Assembly (NCBI GenBank): GCA_965220245.1 | Contig: CBDCPI010000013.1 | Location: 474,887 to 538,886, forward strand | Length of the DNA: 64,000 bases | DNA from: CBDCPI01 sp965220245 | GTDB lineage: Bacteria; Chloroflexota; Dehalococcoidia; Lucifugimonadales; UBA3495 | Reading direction: 5' to 3' | Shown here: piece after piece, positions 25,871 to 35,210 of the stretch | Numbering within the stretch: the stretch's first letter is position 1 | How the letters are laid out: each line of letters opens with the position of its first letter | Notes under the pieces: model-generated | The model's input: the letters and a program-made list of their open reading frames with translations, nothing else | Told to the model about the DNA's origin: nothing | Databases searched by the model: none | Translations under genes and position numbers: made by a program

Positions 25871-26827
25871 TCATGGCGCCTTGGAACCCACCGAGGCCAA
25901 TTCGGGGTCTCCCGGGGCTGTCGACCAAGCCCACGGCTCGGGGCGGAAGCTCCCCAGGTCTTCGGACATGGTGTCGATAAAGTTTCGCACTGCCCGCCCC
26001 AAGAACTTGCCTTTAAGGGTACAAACCCCGATTTCCGAGCTGGGGAAAAGATGACCCAGCTTGACCACGCCCAGCCGGTGATGGTCTTCCGGGTGTAAGG
26101 TGAAGTCGTGGCCGACGGCCACCCCCATGCCGATCTCCACGTACCGCTTGATGGACTCGGTGTCATCCATGGCCAGGATTACGTCAAAGTTAATCCCTTC
26201 TCCCTTTAGCGCCTGTTCCACCTTTTGCCTAGTCAAGCTTCCGGGACCGGGCAGGATCATGGGCCAGGCCGCAATATCTTTCAGCCCTACGACCTTTTGA
26301 TCAAGGAGAGGGTGGCCAGGGGGTGTCATCAGGACCACATGATATTGAAAGAGTTCCTTAAATTCTAGGGCTGGCTCATCGGCAGGAGGAGGCGCGCAAA
26401 GGGCAAGGTCCACTTCCCCGGACTTCACCAGTTGTATCAAGGGACTGTAGGGCCGGGCCAGTAGCCGGAGGCGGACTTCCGGGAAGCGGGAGTTGAAAGA
26501 CTGAATGCTTTTGGGGAGATGGTGCATCACCAAGTCGGGGTAGGCCCCGACGAGGAAAGAACCCCGCCGCTCGGCATAGTCCATTTGGGTCTTGAGCGTA
26601 TCAACCGCTTCCACCACCGGCGTCACCAACTCCAACAGAGTAACTCCTTCAGAGGTCAACTGTATCGGGCGCTTGATACGGTCGAATAGAGTAATGCCGA
26701 ATTCATCCTCTAACTTCCTTAAGTGAGTGGTGACCGTGGGTTGGCCCAGTTCCAAGGTCCGCGCCGCCTTGGAAACACTGCGGAGCCGAGCTACGTGGTA
26801 GAAGCTCACCAATTCACGAAGTTCCAT
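25871..26827 (-). CDS. LysR-family transcriptional regulator
   Basis: A protein of 318 residues from the ATG at 26827; the frame extends upstream but without homology. The N-terminal winged helix (L-V-S-F-Y-H-V-A-R-L-R-S-V-S-K-A-A-R-T-L-E-L-G-Q-P-T-V-T-T-H) is followed by a linker helix and a type-2 periplasmic-binding-like effector domain. The effector part has D-L-A-L-C-A-P-P and P-L-L-D-Q-K-V features of CysB/CbbR relatives. It is divergent from the ferredoxin gene, so that gene is a plausible target along with its own promoter. The ligand is unknown. Confidence 0.93.
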   Translation of the reverse strand: MELRELVSFYHVARLRSVSKAARTLELGQPTVTTHLRKLEDEFGITLFDRIKRPIQLTSEGVTLLELVTPVVEAVDTLKTQMDYAERRGSFLVGAYPDLVMHHLPKSIQSFNSRFPEVRLRLLARPYSPLIQLVKSGEVDLALCAPPPADEPALEFKELFQYHVVLMTPPGHPLLDQKVVGLKDIAAWPMILPGPGSLTRQKVEQALKGEGINFDVILAMDDTESIKRYVEIGMGVAVGHDFTLHPEDHHRLGVVKLGHLFPSSEIGVCTLKGKFLGRAVRNFIDTMSEDLGSFRPEPWAWSTAPGDPELASVGSKAP

Positions 26828-26859
26828 TTGGTATTGCCCCCAATTCGCATTGCTCAGTT

Positions 26860-26874
26860 TGATATAATATATCA
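26860..26874. promoter_or_regulatory. Possible LysR operator/promoter
   Basis: TGATATAATATATCA is an almost perfect AT-rich palindrome 33 bases before the LysR start, between LysR and the divergent ferredoxin gene. It contains TATAAT, and a TTGACA lies on the plus strand at 26885-26890. LysR proteins bind T-N11-A dyads of this sort. Inferred from position and symmetry only. Confidence 0.35.
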
Positions 26875-26998
26875 CATAGTATAACTTGACAAAATACGAC
26901 GCCGAAATGAAAAATTGGGGGCATGATTCTTCGCCGACCCATTGGAGTCGAAGTCCCTGCTGAGCCGGAGCCCTAACCCATTGTGTTTGGGGGCTATT

Positions 26999-27247
26999 AT
27001 GCCCTATGTGATTACCGAGCCCTGCATCGGCGTTAAAGATGCCACTTGTGTCGAGGTATGTCCGGTGGACTGCATCCAGACCACCGACGAACACGACATG
27101 TTCTATATCGATCCGGTAGAGTGTATCGATTGCTCTTACTGCGAGTCGGTGTGCCCGGTCAACGCCATCTTCGACGAGTTTACGGTCCCGTCCAAGTGGC
27201 GGGAGTACATTCGTAAGAACCGGGAATTCTTCACCGGCAAACGTTAG
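26999..27247 (+). CDS. Seven-iron ferredoxin, [3Fe-4S][4Fe-4S] type
   Basis: A protein of 82 residues. The first motif, C-I-G-V-K-D-A-T-C-V-E-V-C-P-V-D-C, has the wide spacing of seven-iron ferredoxins. The second, C-I-D-C-S-Y-C-E-S-V-C-P-V, is a classical [4Fe-4S] motif. The C-terminal tail P-S-K-W-R-E-Y-I-R-K-N is typical of FdxA-like proteins. It carries low-potential electrons to partners not identifiable here. The ATG at 26999 begins M-P-Y-V-I-T-E-P as in homologues. Confidence 0.93.
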   Translation: MPYVITEPCIGVKDATCVEVCPVDCIQTTDEHDMFYIDPVECIDCSYCESVCPVNAIFDEFTVPSKWREYIRKNREFFTGKR

Positions 27248-27393
27248 CCTTAACCGTGCCGCCTACATTTTGTAGACCTGCTCTGGGTTAGGACTGGGAC
27301 TCGCCTACCCGGTGTTTCATGGCGCCTCTCCTGTTACCTTCCACGGGCCTTTCTTGATGCCCACACTTGTAACCTCCCCGGGAGCCGCATGAC

Positions 27394-28347
27394 ATGACGT
27401 TATTCTTGAAGGACGAAGACGTAAGGCGATGCGTGTCGATGGACGACATGCTCGAAGCCATCGAATCGATGCAGCGACACTACGGCCACGGCGAGGCCTA
27501 CAACCTGGCCCGGCGCAAGATCATTGCCAGCGGCGGCATGTTGTCCGTCATGGGTGGGGGCCTCTTTTACCAGAGCTTACTTGGCGTCAAGACCTATACC
27601 GTGGTCAGAGGGACCTACTCCTTTCAAGTGAGCCTGTATGACGCTGAAACCGGTAGTCTTATTTGCTATACCCAGGCCAACCGGCTAGGCCAACTGAGGA
27701 CCGGCGCCACCACCGGCGTAGCCCTGAAGTATCTGTCCAATCCCGGACCGGCGACGGTGGGAATATTGGGCACCGGCGGCCAAGCTCCAACTCAGTTGGA
27801 AGCGTTGAGCAAAGTCCGGACCATCAAGTCGGTCAAAGCCTACAGCCGCACTCAAGACCGCCGGGAGGCTTTCGCTCGTTCCATGACCGACGCTCTCGGG
27901 GTGGAAGTTGTCTCCGCCGCCAGCCATCAAGAAGCGGTGGAGGGTAGCGACATCGTCATATGTATCGCCGCTACCACCACCCCGGTATTGGAAGGCGGCT
28001 GGTTAGGGTCTGGGACCACGGCCATCGGGGCGGGGCCCACCAGTTGGCGGATGCAGGAAGTGGACGACGCGACTCTCCGGAGAGCCGGGAAAATAATTGT
28101 CGACTCGCTGGAGCAAGCTCCGGTGGAAGCGGGAGACATGGCCAGCGCGGTGGACCGGGGACTCTTACAGTGGAGCCAGCTATTGGAGTTGCGCCACGTC
28201 GTGGCCGGGTTGGTATCGGGCCGGGACAGCAAAGAACAGATAGTCTATGCCAAGCTTATGGGTACCGGAGTTGCTGATGTCGCGGCCGCCAAGCTGGCCT
28301 ACGACCGGGCCAAGGCGGCCGGCGCTGGGATGGAGATGGACTTTTAG
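27394..28347 (+). CDS. Ornithine cyclodeaminase/mu-crystallin-family protein
   Basis: A 317-residue NAD(P)-binding protein. The Rossmann loop V-G-I-L-G-T-G-G-Q-A, the R-T-G-A-T-T-G-V-A substrate segment and the C-terminal A-A-A-K-L-A-Y region are typical. In the family the product can be proline (ornithine cyclodeaminase), alanine dehydrogenation or imine reduction; the residues needed to choose are not clear-cut. Convergent with carB, with 10 bases between stops. Confidence 0.9.
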   Translation: MTLFLKDEDVRRCVSMDDMLEAIESMQRHYGHGEAYNLARRKIIASGGMLSVMGGGLFYQSLLGVKTYTVVRGTYSFQVSLYDAETGSLICYTQANRLGQLRTGATTGVALKYLSNPGPATVGILGTGGQAPTQLEALSKVRTIKSVKAYSRTQDRREAFARSMTDALGVEVVSAASHQEAVEGSDIVICIAATTTPVLEGGWLGSGTTAIGAGPTSWRMQEVDDATLRRAGKIIVDSLEQAPVEAGDMASAVDRGLLQWSQLLELRHVVAGLVSGRDSKEQIVYAKLMGTGVADVAAAKLAYDRAKAAGAGMEMDF

Positions 28348-28357
28348 GGGAGCGAGG

Positions 28358-31300
28358 TTACACCCCGTTCAAGTACTCTTCGGTGCACTGCACGCTGTAG
28401 TTGTTGCGTCCCATGAGCAGGTTCTGTACCGCAGCTCTAGCGGTGTCTAGGGAGGTAAAGCAAGGCACCTGCCGTTCGGCGGCGGCCCGGCGAATGAGAT
28501 ACCCGTCCCGCAGCACCGAGCTTACTTCCGACACCGTATTAATGACCGCCCCTACGCTGCCATCCTCGATGATGTCAACCACGTTGGGGTGCCCTTCACC
28601 CATCTTCTTGGTGATCATGGTGACCGGCATCCCCATAGCCGCGATCATGGCGGCGGTGCCTTCCGTGGCGTAGAGGCGGCAGCCGGCTTCATTCAACTCC
28701 CGCACCAGAGACACCACTTCAGCCTTGTGCTGGTCCGCGATGCTCATCAGGACGCCCATCCCCTTCTCGACGTTCAAGTTGGCGGCCAACAGGGCTTTCG
28801 ATAGAGCGCTGGGGAAGTCCCGGTCGATGCCCATAACTTCGCCCGTGGACTTCATCTCGGGGCCCAAATGCCAGTCGACTCCCACCAGCTTGACCATGGA
28901 AAACACCGGCGCCTTGATGCCCACCAAGTTTTGCTTTGGCCACAACCCGCCCTCATACCCTTGGTCCGCTAGGCTTTGGCCAAGCATCACCCGGGTAGCG
29001 ATACCCGCCACCGGTACGCCGGTGACCTTGGAAATGAAAGGAATCGTGCGGCTCCCTCTGGGGTTGACCTCCAAAACGTACACCGAGGTGGTAGGTCGAG
29101 TGTCGGTTTGCAAGTAAGGGCTGCGGTAGGGCGCGCCTCCTTGAATGACAAACTGGACATTCATCAAGCCCTTGACACCTAGCGCCAGTCCGATACGGGT
29201 GGTGTAATCGACGATGGTGGCGGCCTCTTCCGCCGTGAGGTTCAATCCGGGATAGGTAGCCATGGAGTCCCCGCTATGGACGCCGGCCCGCTCGATGTGC
29301 TCCATAATTCCCGGGATCAGCACCCGCTCCCCATCGCAGATAGCGTCGACCTCGCATTCCTTCCCTTCCATGTATTGGTCGATGAGCACCGGCTTGTCCG
29401 GCGCAATTTCCGAGGCCACGGTCAAGTAACGGATCAGCTCGGTGGCGTTTTGAACGATTTCCATGGCCCTGCCGCCCAGAACGTAGCTGGGCCTTACCAC
29501 CGCGGGGTACCCGATGTTCTGAGTTACTTGCAGCGCCTCTTCGACCGAGCTCACCGTAGCGCCCGGTGGTTGGGGGATACCCAGCCGGGATAAAAACTCT
29601 TCAAACTTATGCCGGTCGGACGCAATATCGATGGCCTCAGCGCTAGAACCCAAGATAGGCAGACCGGCCATGGCCAGCCTTTGGGAAAGGTCGATTGCGG
29701 TCTGGCCGCCAAACTGCACCACTACTGGAGGCGGCTGGTCGTCCACCGCCTCGTTTTCGAGAATATCCCGCAGCGATTCCTCGTCCAAGGGTTCAAAGTA
29801 CAACCGGTCACTGGAATCAAAGTCGGTGGAAACGGTCTCGGGGTTGGAATTGACCATGATGCTGGACACTCCGGCTTCGGAAAGAGCCCAAGAAGCGTGC
29901 ACGCTACAGTAATCGAACTCTATTCCTTGGCCGATTCGTATGGGTCCGCTGCCGATGACCACGGCCTTTTTGCCGGGGAGCGCCGGGGCTTCGTTCTCAT
30001 AATCGTAAGTGCTGTAGTAGTACGAGGTGACAGCCTCGAACTCTGCGGCGCAGGTGTCCACCATCTTATAAACGGGCCGTAACTCCCACTGCTGGCGCAG
30101 GTTCCTCACTTGCTCGGGCAGCATGTCTGCCAGCGTGCCCACTTGGCTGTCGGAAAAGCCCAATCGCTTGGCGCGCAGTAGCAGTTCCGGGGTCAGGGAC
30201 TCGGACAGTAAGCGCCGTTCCATGTCGACGATTCGCTCCAAGGCGCTGATAAACCAAGGGTCTACCTGAGACCTTTGGATAACCGTCTCCCGCTTAACGT
30301 CCCGCCTCAGAGCCGCCATAATCGCCCAGATACGCAGGTCGTTGGGCCCCAGAGGAAGCCGGTCCAACGAAAACGTCCCGTCGGCGGTCCAGCTTGGGTC
30401 TTCCCACAACAGCGTGCGGCCGCCCAGTTCTAGTGACCGCGCAGCTTTTTGGAAAGCCGCTTCAAATGACCGGTCGATAACCATCACCTCGCCGGTGGCT
30501 TTCATTTGGGTGGTGGTGCGCCGGTCGCCGTTGGGGAATTTATCGAAAGGCCAGCGCGGGAACTTGACGACGCAGTAGTCCAAAGTCGGCTCGAAGACGG
30601 CCTTGGTCATACTGGTCACGGCGTTGGGGATTTCGTCCAGCCGCCTGCCGACCGCGATTTTGGCCGCCACCCTGGCAATGGGGTATCCCGTGGCTTTGCT
30701 GGCCAAGGCCGAGCTACGGGAAACGCGGGGATTGACCTCGATTACAAAGTAGGGGGAATCGGAATCCGGCCGGTTCCGCAGCGATTCCGCCACCAGAGGA
30801 TGGGGCCTCAGGGCAAACTGGACGTTGCAACCGCCCTCAATACCCAACCCGCGGATAATTCTTAAGCTGGCGGACCGCAGCATTTGGTACTCGTTGTCGG
30901 TAAGGGTTTGGCTGGGCGCGACCACAATGCTGTCTCCAGTGTGCACGCCCATGGGATCAAGGTTCTCCATGTTGCAAACGGTGATGCAGTTGTCCGCCCC
31001 GTCCCGCATTACCTCGTATTCGATCTCTTTCCAACCGACGAGGGACTGCTCAAGAAGCACCTGGGAGATTGGGCTTAGCGCCAGCCCGTTGCGGACGATG
31101 GCCTCAAACTCCTCCCAAGTATAGGCGACCCCGCCGCCAGTGCCGCCCAGGGTATAGGCCGGGCGCACCACCAAGGGCAAGCCAATCTCCCGGGCCGACT
31201 CTCGGGCCTCTTCAAGGGATGAAACCGTCAGGTTTAAGGGCTCGGGCTCCCCCAGATCACGAAGAAAAGCCCGAAAGAAGTCCCGGTCCTCCGACTTGCG

Positions 31301-31663
31301 AATGGTTTCCAGCGGCGTACCCAACAAGCGGACGGAGTATTTGTCCAACACTCCGGCATCGGCTAAGGCTACGGCCAAGTTTAGGCCGGTCTGCCCGCCC
31401 AAGGTGGGCAGGATTCCATCGGGCTGCTCTCTTTCGATGACCCTTTCCAGCACATCTACTGTGAGGGGTTCGATGTACACCCGGTCAGCAATGCCTTGGT
31501 CGGTCATGATGGTGGCCGGGTTTGAGTTGACCAAGACCGTGGAGACCCTCTCTTCCCGCAGGGCCTTGCAAGCCTGGGTGCCGGCGTAATCGAATTCGGC
31601 AGCTTGCCCGATAACAATAGGTCCGGACCCAATGACCAGCACCTTTTCCGGGCGACTTACCAT
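28358..31663 (-). CDS. carB: Carbamoyl-phosphate synthase large subunit
   Basis: A 1101-residue enzyme making carbamoyl phosphate from bicarbonate, ammonia and two ATP. It shows the usual internal duplication: a carboxyphosphate half (K-V-L-V-I-G-S-G-P-I-V-I-G-Q-A-A-E-F-D-Y) and a carbamate half (K-A-V-V-I-G-S-G-P-I-R-I-G-Q-G-I-E-F-D-Y), each with an ATP-grasp fold. An MGS-like allosteric domain follows from about residue 960. Length is normal. It is the last gene of the pyr operon, but a 256-base gap with a perfect hairpin precedes it, so it may have its own regulation. Confidence 0.97.
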   Translation of the reverse strand: MVSRPEKVLVIGSGPIVIGQAAEFDYAGTQACKALREERVSTVLVNSNPATIMTDQGIADRVYIEPLTVDVLERVIEREQPDGILPTLGGQTGLNLAVALADAGVLDKYSVRLLGTPLETIRKSEDRDFFRAFLRDLGEPEPLNLTVSSLEEARESAREIGLPLVVRPAYTLGGTGGGVAYTWEEFEAIVRNGLALSPISQVLLEQSLVGWKEIEYEVMRDGADNCITVCNMENLDPMGVHTGDSIVVAPSQTLTDNEYQMLRSASLRIIRGLGIEGGCNVQFALRPHPLVAESLRNRPDSDSPYFVIEVNPRVSRSSALASKATGYPIARVAAKIAVGRRLDEIPNAVTSMTKAVFEPTLDYCVVKFPRWPFDKFPNGDRRTTTQMKATGEVMVIDRSFEAAFQKAARSLELGGRTLLWEDPSWTADGTFSLDRLPLGPNDLRIWAIMAALRRDVKRETVIQRSQVDPWFISALERIVDMERRLLSESLTPELLLRAKRLGFSDSQVGTLADMLPEQVRNLRQQWELRPVYKMVDTCAAEFEAVTSYYYSTYDYENEAPALPGKKAVVIGSGPIRIGQGIEFDYCSVHASWALSEAGVSSIMVNSNPETVSTDFDSSDRLYFEPLDEESLRDILENEAVDDQPPPVVVQFGGQTAIDLSQRLAMAGLPILGSSAEAIDIASDRHKFEEFLSRLGIPQPPGATVSSVEEALQVTQNIGYPAVVRPSYVLGGRAMEIVQNATELIRYLTVASEIAPDKPVLIDQYMEGKECEVDAICDGERVLIPGIMEHIERAGVHSGDSMATYPGLNLTAEEAATIVDYTTRIGLALGVKGLMNVQFVIQGGAPYRSPYLQTDTRPTTSVYVLEVNPRGSRTIPFISKVTGVPVAGIATRVMLGQSLADQGYEGGLWPKQNLVGIKAPVFSMVKLVGVDWHLGPEMKSTGEVMGIDRDFPSALSKALLAANLNVEKGMGVLMSIADQHKAEVVSLVRELNEAGCRLYATEGTAAMIAAMGMPVTMITKKMGEGHPNVVDIIEDGSVGAVINTVSEVSSVLRDGYLIRRAAAERQVPCFTSLDTARAAVQNLLMGRNNYSVQCTEEYLNGV

Positions 31664-31786
31664 GGTTGCCTCCTTAGCAATGGTCCCTAAGGGAATGGTC
31701 CCGGAATTACCACCCGTGGCTCTACGTCCTCTTGGCGGCTAGCGACCGTGAAGGCGGATTACTTCCAGGAATACTACTAACTATAT

Positions 31787-31828
31787 TATACTTTCAGCCA
31801 TCCTGTTACCGGGATGGCTGAAAGTATA
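31787..31828. repeat. Perfect 17-bp inverted repeat upstream of carB
   Basis: TATACTTTCAGCCATCC at 31787-31803 and its exact complement at 31812-31828 are separated by 8 bases. On the minus-strand transcript no U-run follows the stem, so it is not a standard terminator. It could be a protein-binding dyad, an RNA processing or attenuation structure, or a mobile palindrome. Confidence 0.85.
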
Positions 31829-31919
31829 TCTATGGGCCGGCCAGTGCGCCAAGTTAGGGTGGCTCGCCGCAGTCGGAGCGGCCGGTTGTCTCTTGTTCCA
31901 GTCCGTGAGCACTGCTTAC

Positions 31920-32336
31920 CTAAACGGTGGGCAGCACTCCCGGGAGGTCCATGAGCTCATGTTGCTGTAAGGTGTTTAGCGTATGGAACATAAAGGAGCC
32001 TAATATCTTGCCGTCGGGGTCAAACTCGTCGGCTTCGGGAAGGTCTTGCCCGAATCGCGGCGGTATCCGCAGTCGCACAAATTCGGCGTCTATCTTTTGG
32101 AGCTCAATGCGGCCTAGAGAAACAGGGGGGGCCTCGGGGCTACTGAGATCGACCGACTTGATCATCAGCTCCCAATTCCGGCCCAAAGTTCCTTTGCCGG
32201 CAATTACAGAATAACCATAGCCATTACAGGAAAAGCCGGGCACCTCCTTGTCCAGTATCGAGACGAGTTCGGTTAGGTCCGTGGGTAACTCCACCTCCAC
32301 ACCCTCTTCCATCATCACCATGGTGAAGGAAGACAT
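31920..32336 (-). CDS. Hypothetical protein inside the pyr operon
   Basis: A protein of about 138 residues on the operon strand between carA and carB. The ATG at 32336 follows GGAGG by six bases; TTG codons just upstream are less likely. It is acidic, without membrane segments or a signal peptide, with alternating strands such as N-W-E-L-M-I-K-S-V-D-L and F-V-R-L-R-I-P-P-R-F-G. I do not recognise the family. The clear ribosome site supports a real gene. A role in pyrimidine synthesis is suggested only by position. Confidence 0.6.
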   Translation of the reverse strand: MSSFTMVMMEEGVEVELPTDLTELVSILDKEVPGFSCNGYGYSVIAGKGTLGRNWELMIKSVDLSSPEAPPVSLGRIELQKIDAEFVRLRIPPRFGQDLPEADEFDPDGKILGSFMFHTLNTLQQHELMDLPGVLPTV

Positions 32337-32570
32337 CAACAACCTCCAAATATTGAGATAACCGTTCAGATAATAGACTGTGGGCTACTAACGCTTTCGC
32401 GGGCTCGGGCCGTTGAGATTTGCCTCGAAACCGCCGAGACAGCAACCCGGATAAGAAGCCAGAACAGCATATCAAGCTGGTCCGCTCCGGTTCCACCTAT
32501 CTGGAGTGCAATGTTTGACTTCTTTTTATATTTCGATGAGAAACTGCCCTACGGAGAAAATGCTGGCCAG

Positions 32571-33701
32571 CTAGTTTATTGGTTTGGGGTCAACGTCTTC
32601 CATCATCTGGATGAACCGGTCAAACAGGTACTCCGTGTCCAAGGGCCCTGGGGACGCTTCCGAGTGGTATTGAATAGTGAACAACGGTAAGTCACGGTGC
32701 CGCAATCCCTCGACGGTCCCATCGTTAAGATTAACGTGAGACACCTCAAGACCCGGCGGCAGGGACTCGGCGTCTACGGCGTAGCCGTGATTTTGGGCCG
32801 TTATGTAAACTCTTCCGGTGGCTACGTCCTGCACCGGGTGGTTGCTGCCGCGATGTCCAAATTTCAGCTTGTAGGTATTGGCCCCCAAGGCCCGGGCCGC
32901 GATTTGATGGCCTAGGCAGATACCCATCACCGGCACCCGGCCCAGCAGTTTGCTAACGTTCTCGACTAGGTTGTCCAATAGGCGGGGATCGCCGGGTCCT
33001 GGCGAGAGGAGCACTCCGGAGGGATTCAGGGAGAACATGTCTTCTGCGGTGGTACTGGCGGGCAGAACTACGACCTCGCAGCCGCGCCGACGCAACAAGC
33101 GGAGAATGTTGTACTTCAAGCCGCAATCGGCCACCAACACTCTGAATCCGACCTCGGGGAGCGCGGCGGCGTCTGGCTGGTCCCACTTGTAGCTTTCTTC
33201 GGTCGTGACGGTGTCGACATAGTTGGTATCGTCGTACCGGGCCAATTGGGCCAGCCGTCCCAAGGCGGCTTCAGGTTGGTCCTGAGTGATAAGACCCATC
33301 ATTACACCTTGGCTACGCAACCGGCGGGTCACGGCCCGGGTATCGACTCCGCTAAGGCCTGGGATTCCTTGGGAATAGAGAAATTGGTGCAGCGTAGACT
33401 CGCTTAGGCCGTGGCTGGGAGCATCGCAGTGCTCTCGGACGATCAATCCGGCTACCTGGATGCGCTTGGACTCGACGTCAGTACGATTAATGCCGTAGTT
33501 ACCGACCAGCGGATAGGTGAGAGTGACCAACTGGCCGGCGTAGGAAGGGTCGGTCAGGACCTCTTGATAACCGGTCATGCTGGTGTTGAACACTACTTCT
33601 CCTTGGCCTTCCACTAGTGCGCCAAAGGTTTCCCCCGGGTGCACCGACCCATCCTCCAACACCAAGTAGGCCTTCTTGGCGTCGGGATTTTGCCTGGTCA
33701 C
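32571..33701 (-). CDS. carA: Carbamoyl-phosphate synthase small subunit (glutaminase)
   Basis: A 376-residue class I glutamine amidotransferase that feeds ammonia to CarB. The N-terminal CPSase domain begins A-Y-L-V-L-E-D-G-S-V-H-P-G-E-T-F-G. The nucleophile Cys is in V-M-G-I-C-L-G-H-Q, the catalytic His in F-T-I-Q-Y-H-S-E-A-S-P-G-P. The start is a GTG at 33701 behind GAGGTCC, close to the end of pyrC, indicating co-transcription. Confidence 0.96.
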   Translation of the reverse strand: MTRQNPDAKKAYLVLEDGSVHPGETFGALVEGQGEVVFNTSMTGYQEVLTDPSYAGQLVTLTYPLVGNYGINRTDVESKRIQVAGLIVREHCDAPSHGLSESTLHQFLYSQGIPGLSGVDTRAVTRRLRSQGVMMGLITQDQPEAALGRLAQLARYDDTNYVDTVTTEESYKWDQPDAAALPEVGFRVLVADCGLKYNILRLLRRRGCEVVVLPASTTAEDMFSLNPSGVLLSPGPGDPRLLDNLVENVSKLLGRVPVMGICLGHQIAARALGANTYKLKFGHRGSNHPVQDVATGRVYITAQNHGYAVDAESLPPGLEVSHVNLNDGTVEGLRHRDLPLFTIQYHSEASPGPLDTEYLFDRFIQMMEDVDPKPIN

Positions 33702-33713
33702 CGGACCTCAGCT

Positions 33714-35099
33714 CTAAGAATCGGAATATACAACCTTTCCCTCCACCAAAGTCGTAATAACCTTGCCTTTTAACCGGGCGCCCACCAACGGCGTGTTCTT
33801 ACCCAGGGACTCGAAGCTCCGGGGGTCAACTACCCACTCTTGGCCGGGATCAAAGACCACTATGTCGGCCGCAGTGCCCGGCTGAAGAGTTGCCAGATGA
33901 GCAAACCCTGGGCCTAAGACCCGGGCCGGGCCGACCGTCAGCCGCTCTACCAGCGTGTTTAAGGTTAGGCGGCCCAAGTGCACCAACTCCATGGACGAGC
34001 CCAAGGCGGTTTCTAGGACGCTTATGCCAAAGGCGGCGTCGTTGTAGGTGACTAGCTTACTGACCAACTCGTGGGGAGCGTGGTCGGTGGCTATACAGTC
34101 AATGACACCTTCGGCCAGACCGTCAGCCACTGCCGCCAGGTCTTGGTGGCCCCGCAACGGCGGGTACACCTTGGTGGCGGTATCGTAGGCCGACAGCCCG
34201 GCCGGCGCCTGCTCTGCCCCTTGACGGCCCAGCACCCAGCGGTCGGTGATGGTGAGGTGGTGGGGACACACTTCGGCGGTCACGTTCACTCCCCGTTCCT
34301 TGGCTTGGCGCAGCATAGGGACCGCCCCGGCGGTGGTCACGTGGGCCAAGTGGAGCCGCCCTCCGGTCATTTCCGCCAAGGAGATGTCCCGGGCCATCAT
34401 GGCTTCCTCGGCGGCGGCGGGAATACCCGGCAATCCCAAACGGGTAGCAATCCAACCTTCAGCCATTACCCCGTTGCGGGACAAAGCCCGTTCCTCACAA
34501 TGGTCAGTAATAGGGACTCCCAGGTCGGCGCTGTAAGTCAACGCCAAACGCATGATATTCGGGTCGTAAACCGGGTCGCCGTCGTCACTGAACGCTACCA
34601 CCCCGGCAGAGACCAGTTCTTCCATCTCCGCCAGTTCTTTCCCTCTACGGCCCTTGGTAACACAACCAATGGGGTAGACTCGCACGACCGCGTCTTCCTG
34701 CGAGCGGCGCCGGATCAGGTCCACCACGGCCGCGTTGTCAATCGCCGGGTCGGTGTTGGGCATACAGCAAACCGACGTAAAACCGCCGCGAGCCGCCGCC
34801 CTAGTCCCGGAGGCGATGGTCTCCTTGTACTCAAACCCGGGTTCTCGCAAGTGGCAATGTACGTCGATGAACCCTGGGCAAGCCACCAAGCCCCTCGCAT
34901 CGATTATTTTGGTGGCCTCGGGGAGATGAGGCGGCGCTTGACCGTTGGGTTCCTCCGTACTGGAGACGGGGGAGACCTGACCGGTCTGATTCTGACCTAC
35001 AGCAGCAATCAAGCCGTCCCGGACCAAGATGTCCGTCACCTCATCTAGGTTCCGGCCCGGATCGATGACCCGGGCGTTCTTTATCAAGATGCTGTTCAT
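33714..35099 (-). CDS. pyrC: Dihydroorotase (class I)
   Basis: This enzyme of about 461 residues cyclises carbamoyl aspartate. Zinc ligands are visible in D-V-H-C-H-L-R-E-P-G, T-D-H-C-E-E (metal-binding His), H-L-A-H-V-T and A-T-D-H-A-P-H. The amidohydrolase barrel is complete, and D-I-V-V-F-D-P near the end is typical. ATG at 35099; a TTG directly before it is equally possible. The residues between the first His motif and the K-E-T-I-A-S-G-T segment match the PyrC subfamily that can associate with PyrB. Confidence 0.95.
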   Translation of the reverse strand: MNSILIKNARVIDPGRNLDEVTDILVRDGLIAAVGQNQTGQVSPVSSTEEPNGQAPPHLPEATKIIDARGLVACPGFIDVHCHLREPGFEYKETIASGTRAAARGGFTSVCCMPNTDPAIDNAAVVDLIRRRSQEDAVVRVYPIGCVTKGRRGKELAEMEELVSAGVVAFSDDGDPVYDPNIMRLALTYSADLGVPITDHCEERALSRNGVMAEGWIATRLGLPGIPAAAEEAMMARDISLAEMTGGRLHLAHVTTAGAVPMLRQAKERGVNVTAEVCPHHLTITDRWVLGRQGAEQAPAGLSAYDTATKVYPPLRGHQDLAAVADGLAEGVIDCIATDHAPHELVSKLVTYNDAAFGISVLETALGSSMELVHLGRLTLNTLVERLTVGPARVLGPGFAHLATLQPGTAADIVVFDPGQEWVVDPRSFESLGKNTPLVGARLKGKVITTLVEGKVVYSDS

Positions 35100-35136
35100 C
35101 AAGTTAGGGTCCGGTAGTCAGGGTCGGGAGAACCAC

Positions 35137-35210
35137 GTAACTGTTTAGAGTTGGTGAGCGCACCGGCACGTAACCGCTCATCCTGAGCGCAGCGCAGCGG
35201 AGTCGAAGGA
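35137..35210. repeat. Partial IS66-derived MITE overlapping the pyrB 3' end
   Basis: GTAACTGTTTAGAGTTGGTG and the bases after it to 35210 follow the 97-bp MITE at 60916-61012 (reverse complement) closely, with a 5-base insertion and a few mismatches. The distal end is missing. The element supplies the last pyrB codons and the stop. Confidence 0.75.

Noticed and set aside
26942..26998. Longer ferredoxin start at 26942
   Set aside because: The extra 19 residues lack homology; ferredoxins of this type start at M-P-Y-V-I-T.
31787..31828. Hairpin read as an intrinsic terminator
   Set aside because: No U-run follows on either strand, so it is kept only as an inverted repeat.
34071..35048. Long plus-strand frame inside pyrC
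   Set aside because: Antisense shadow in GC-rich coding DNA.
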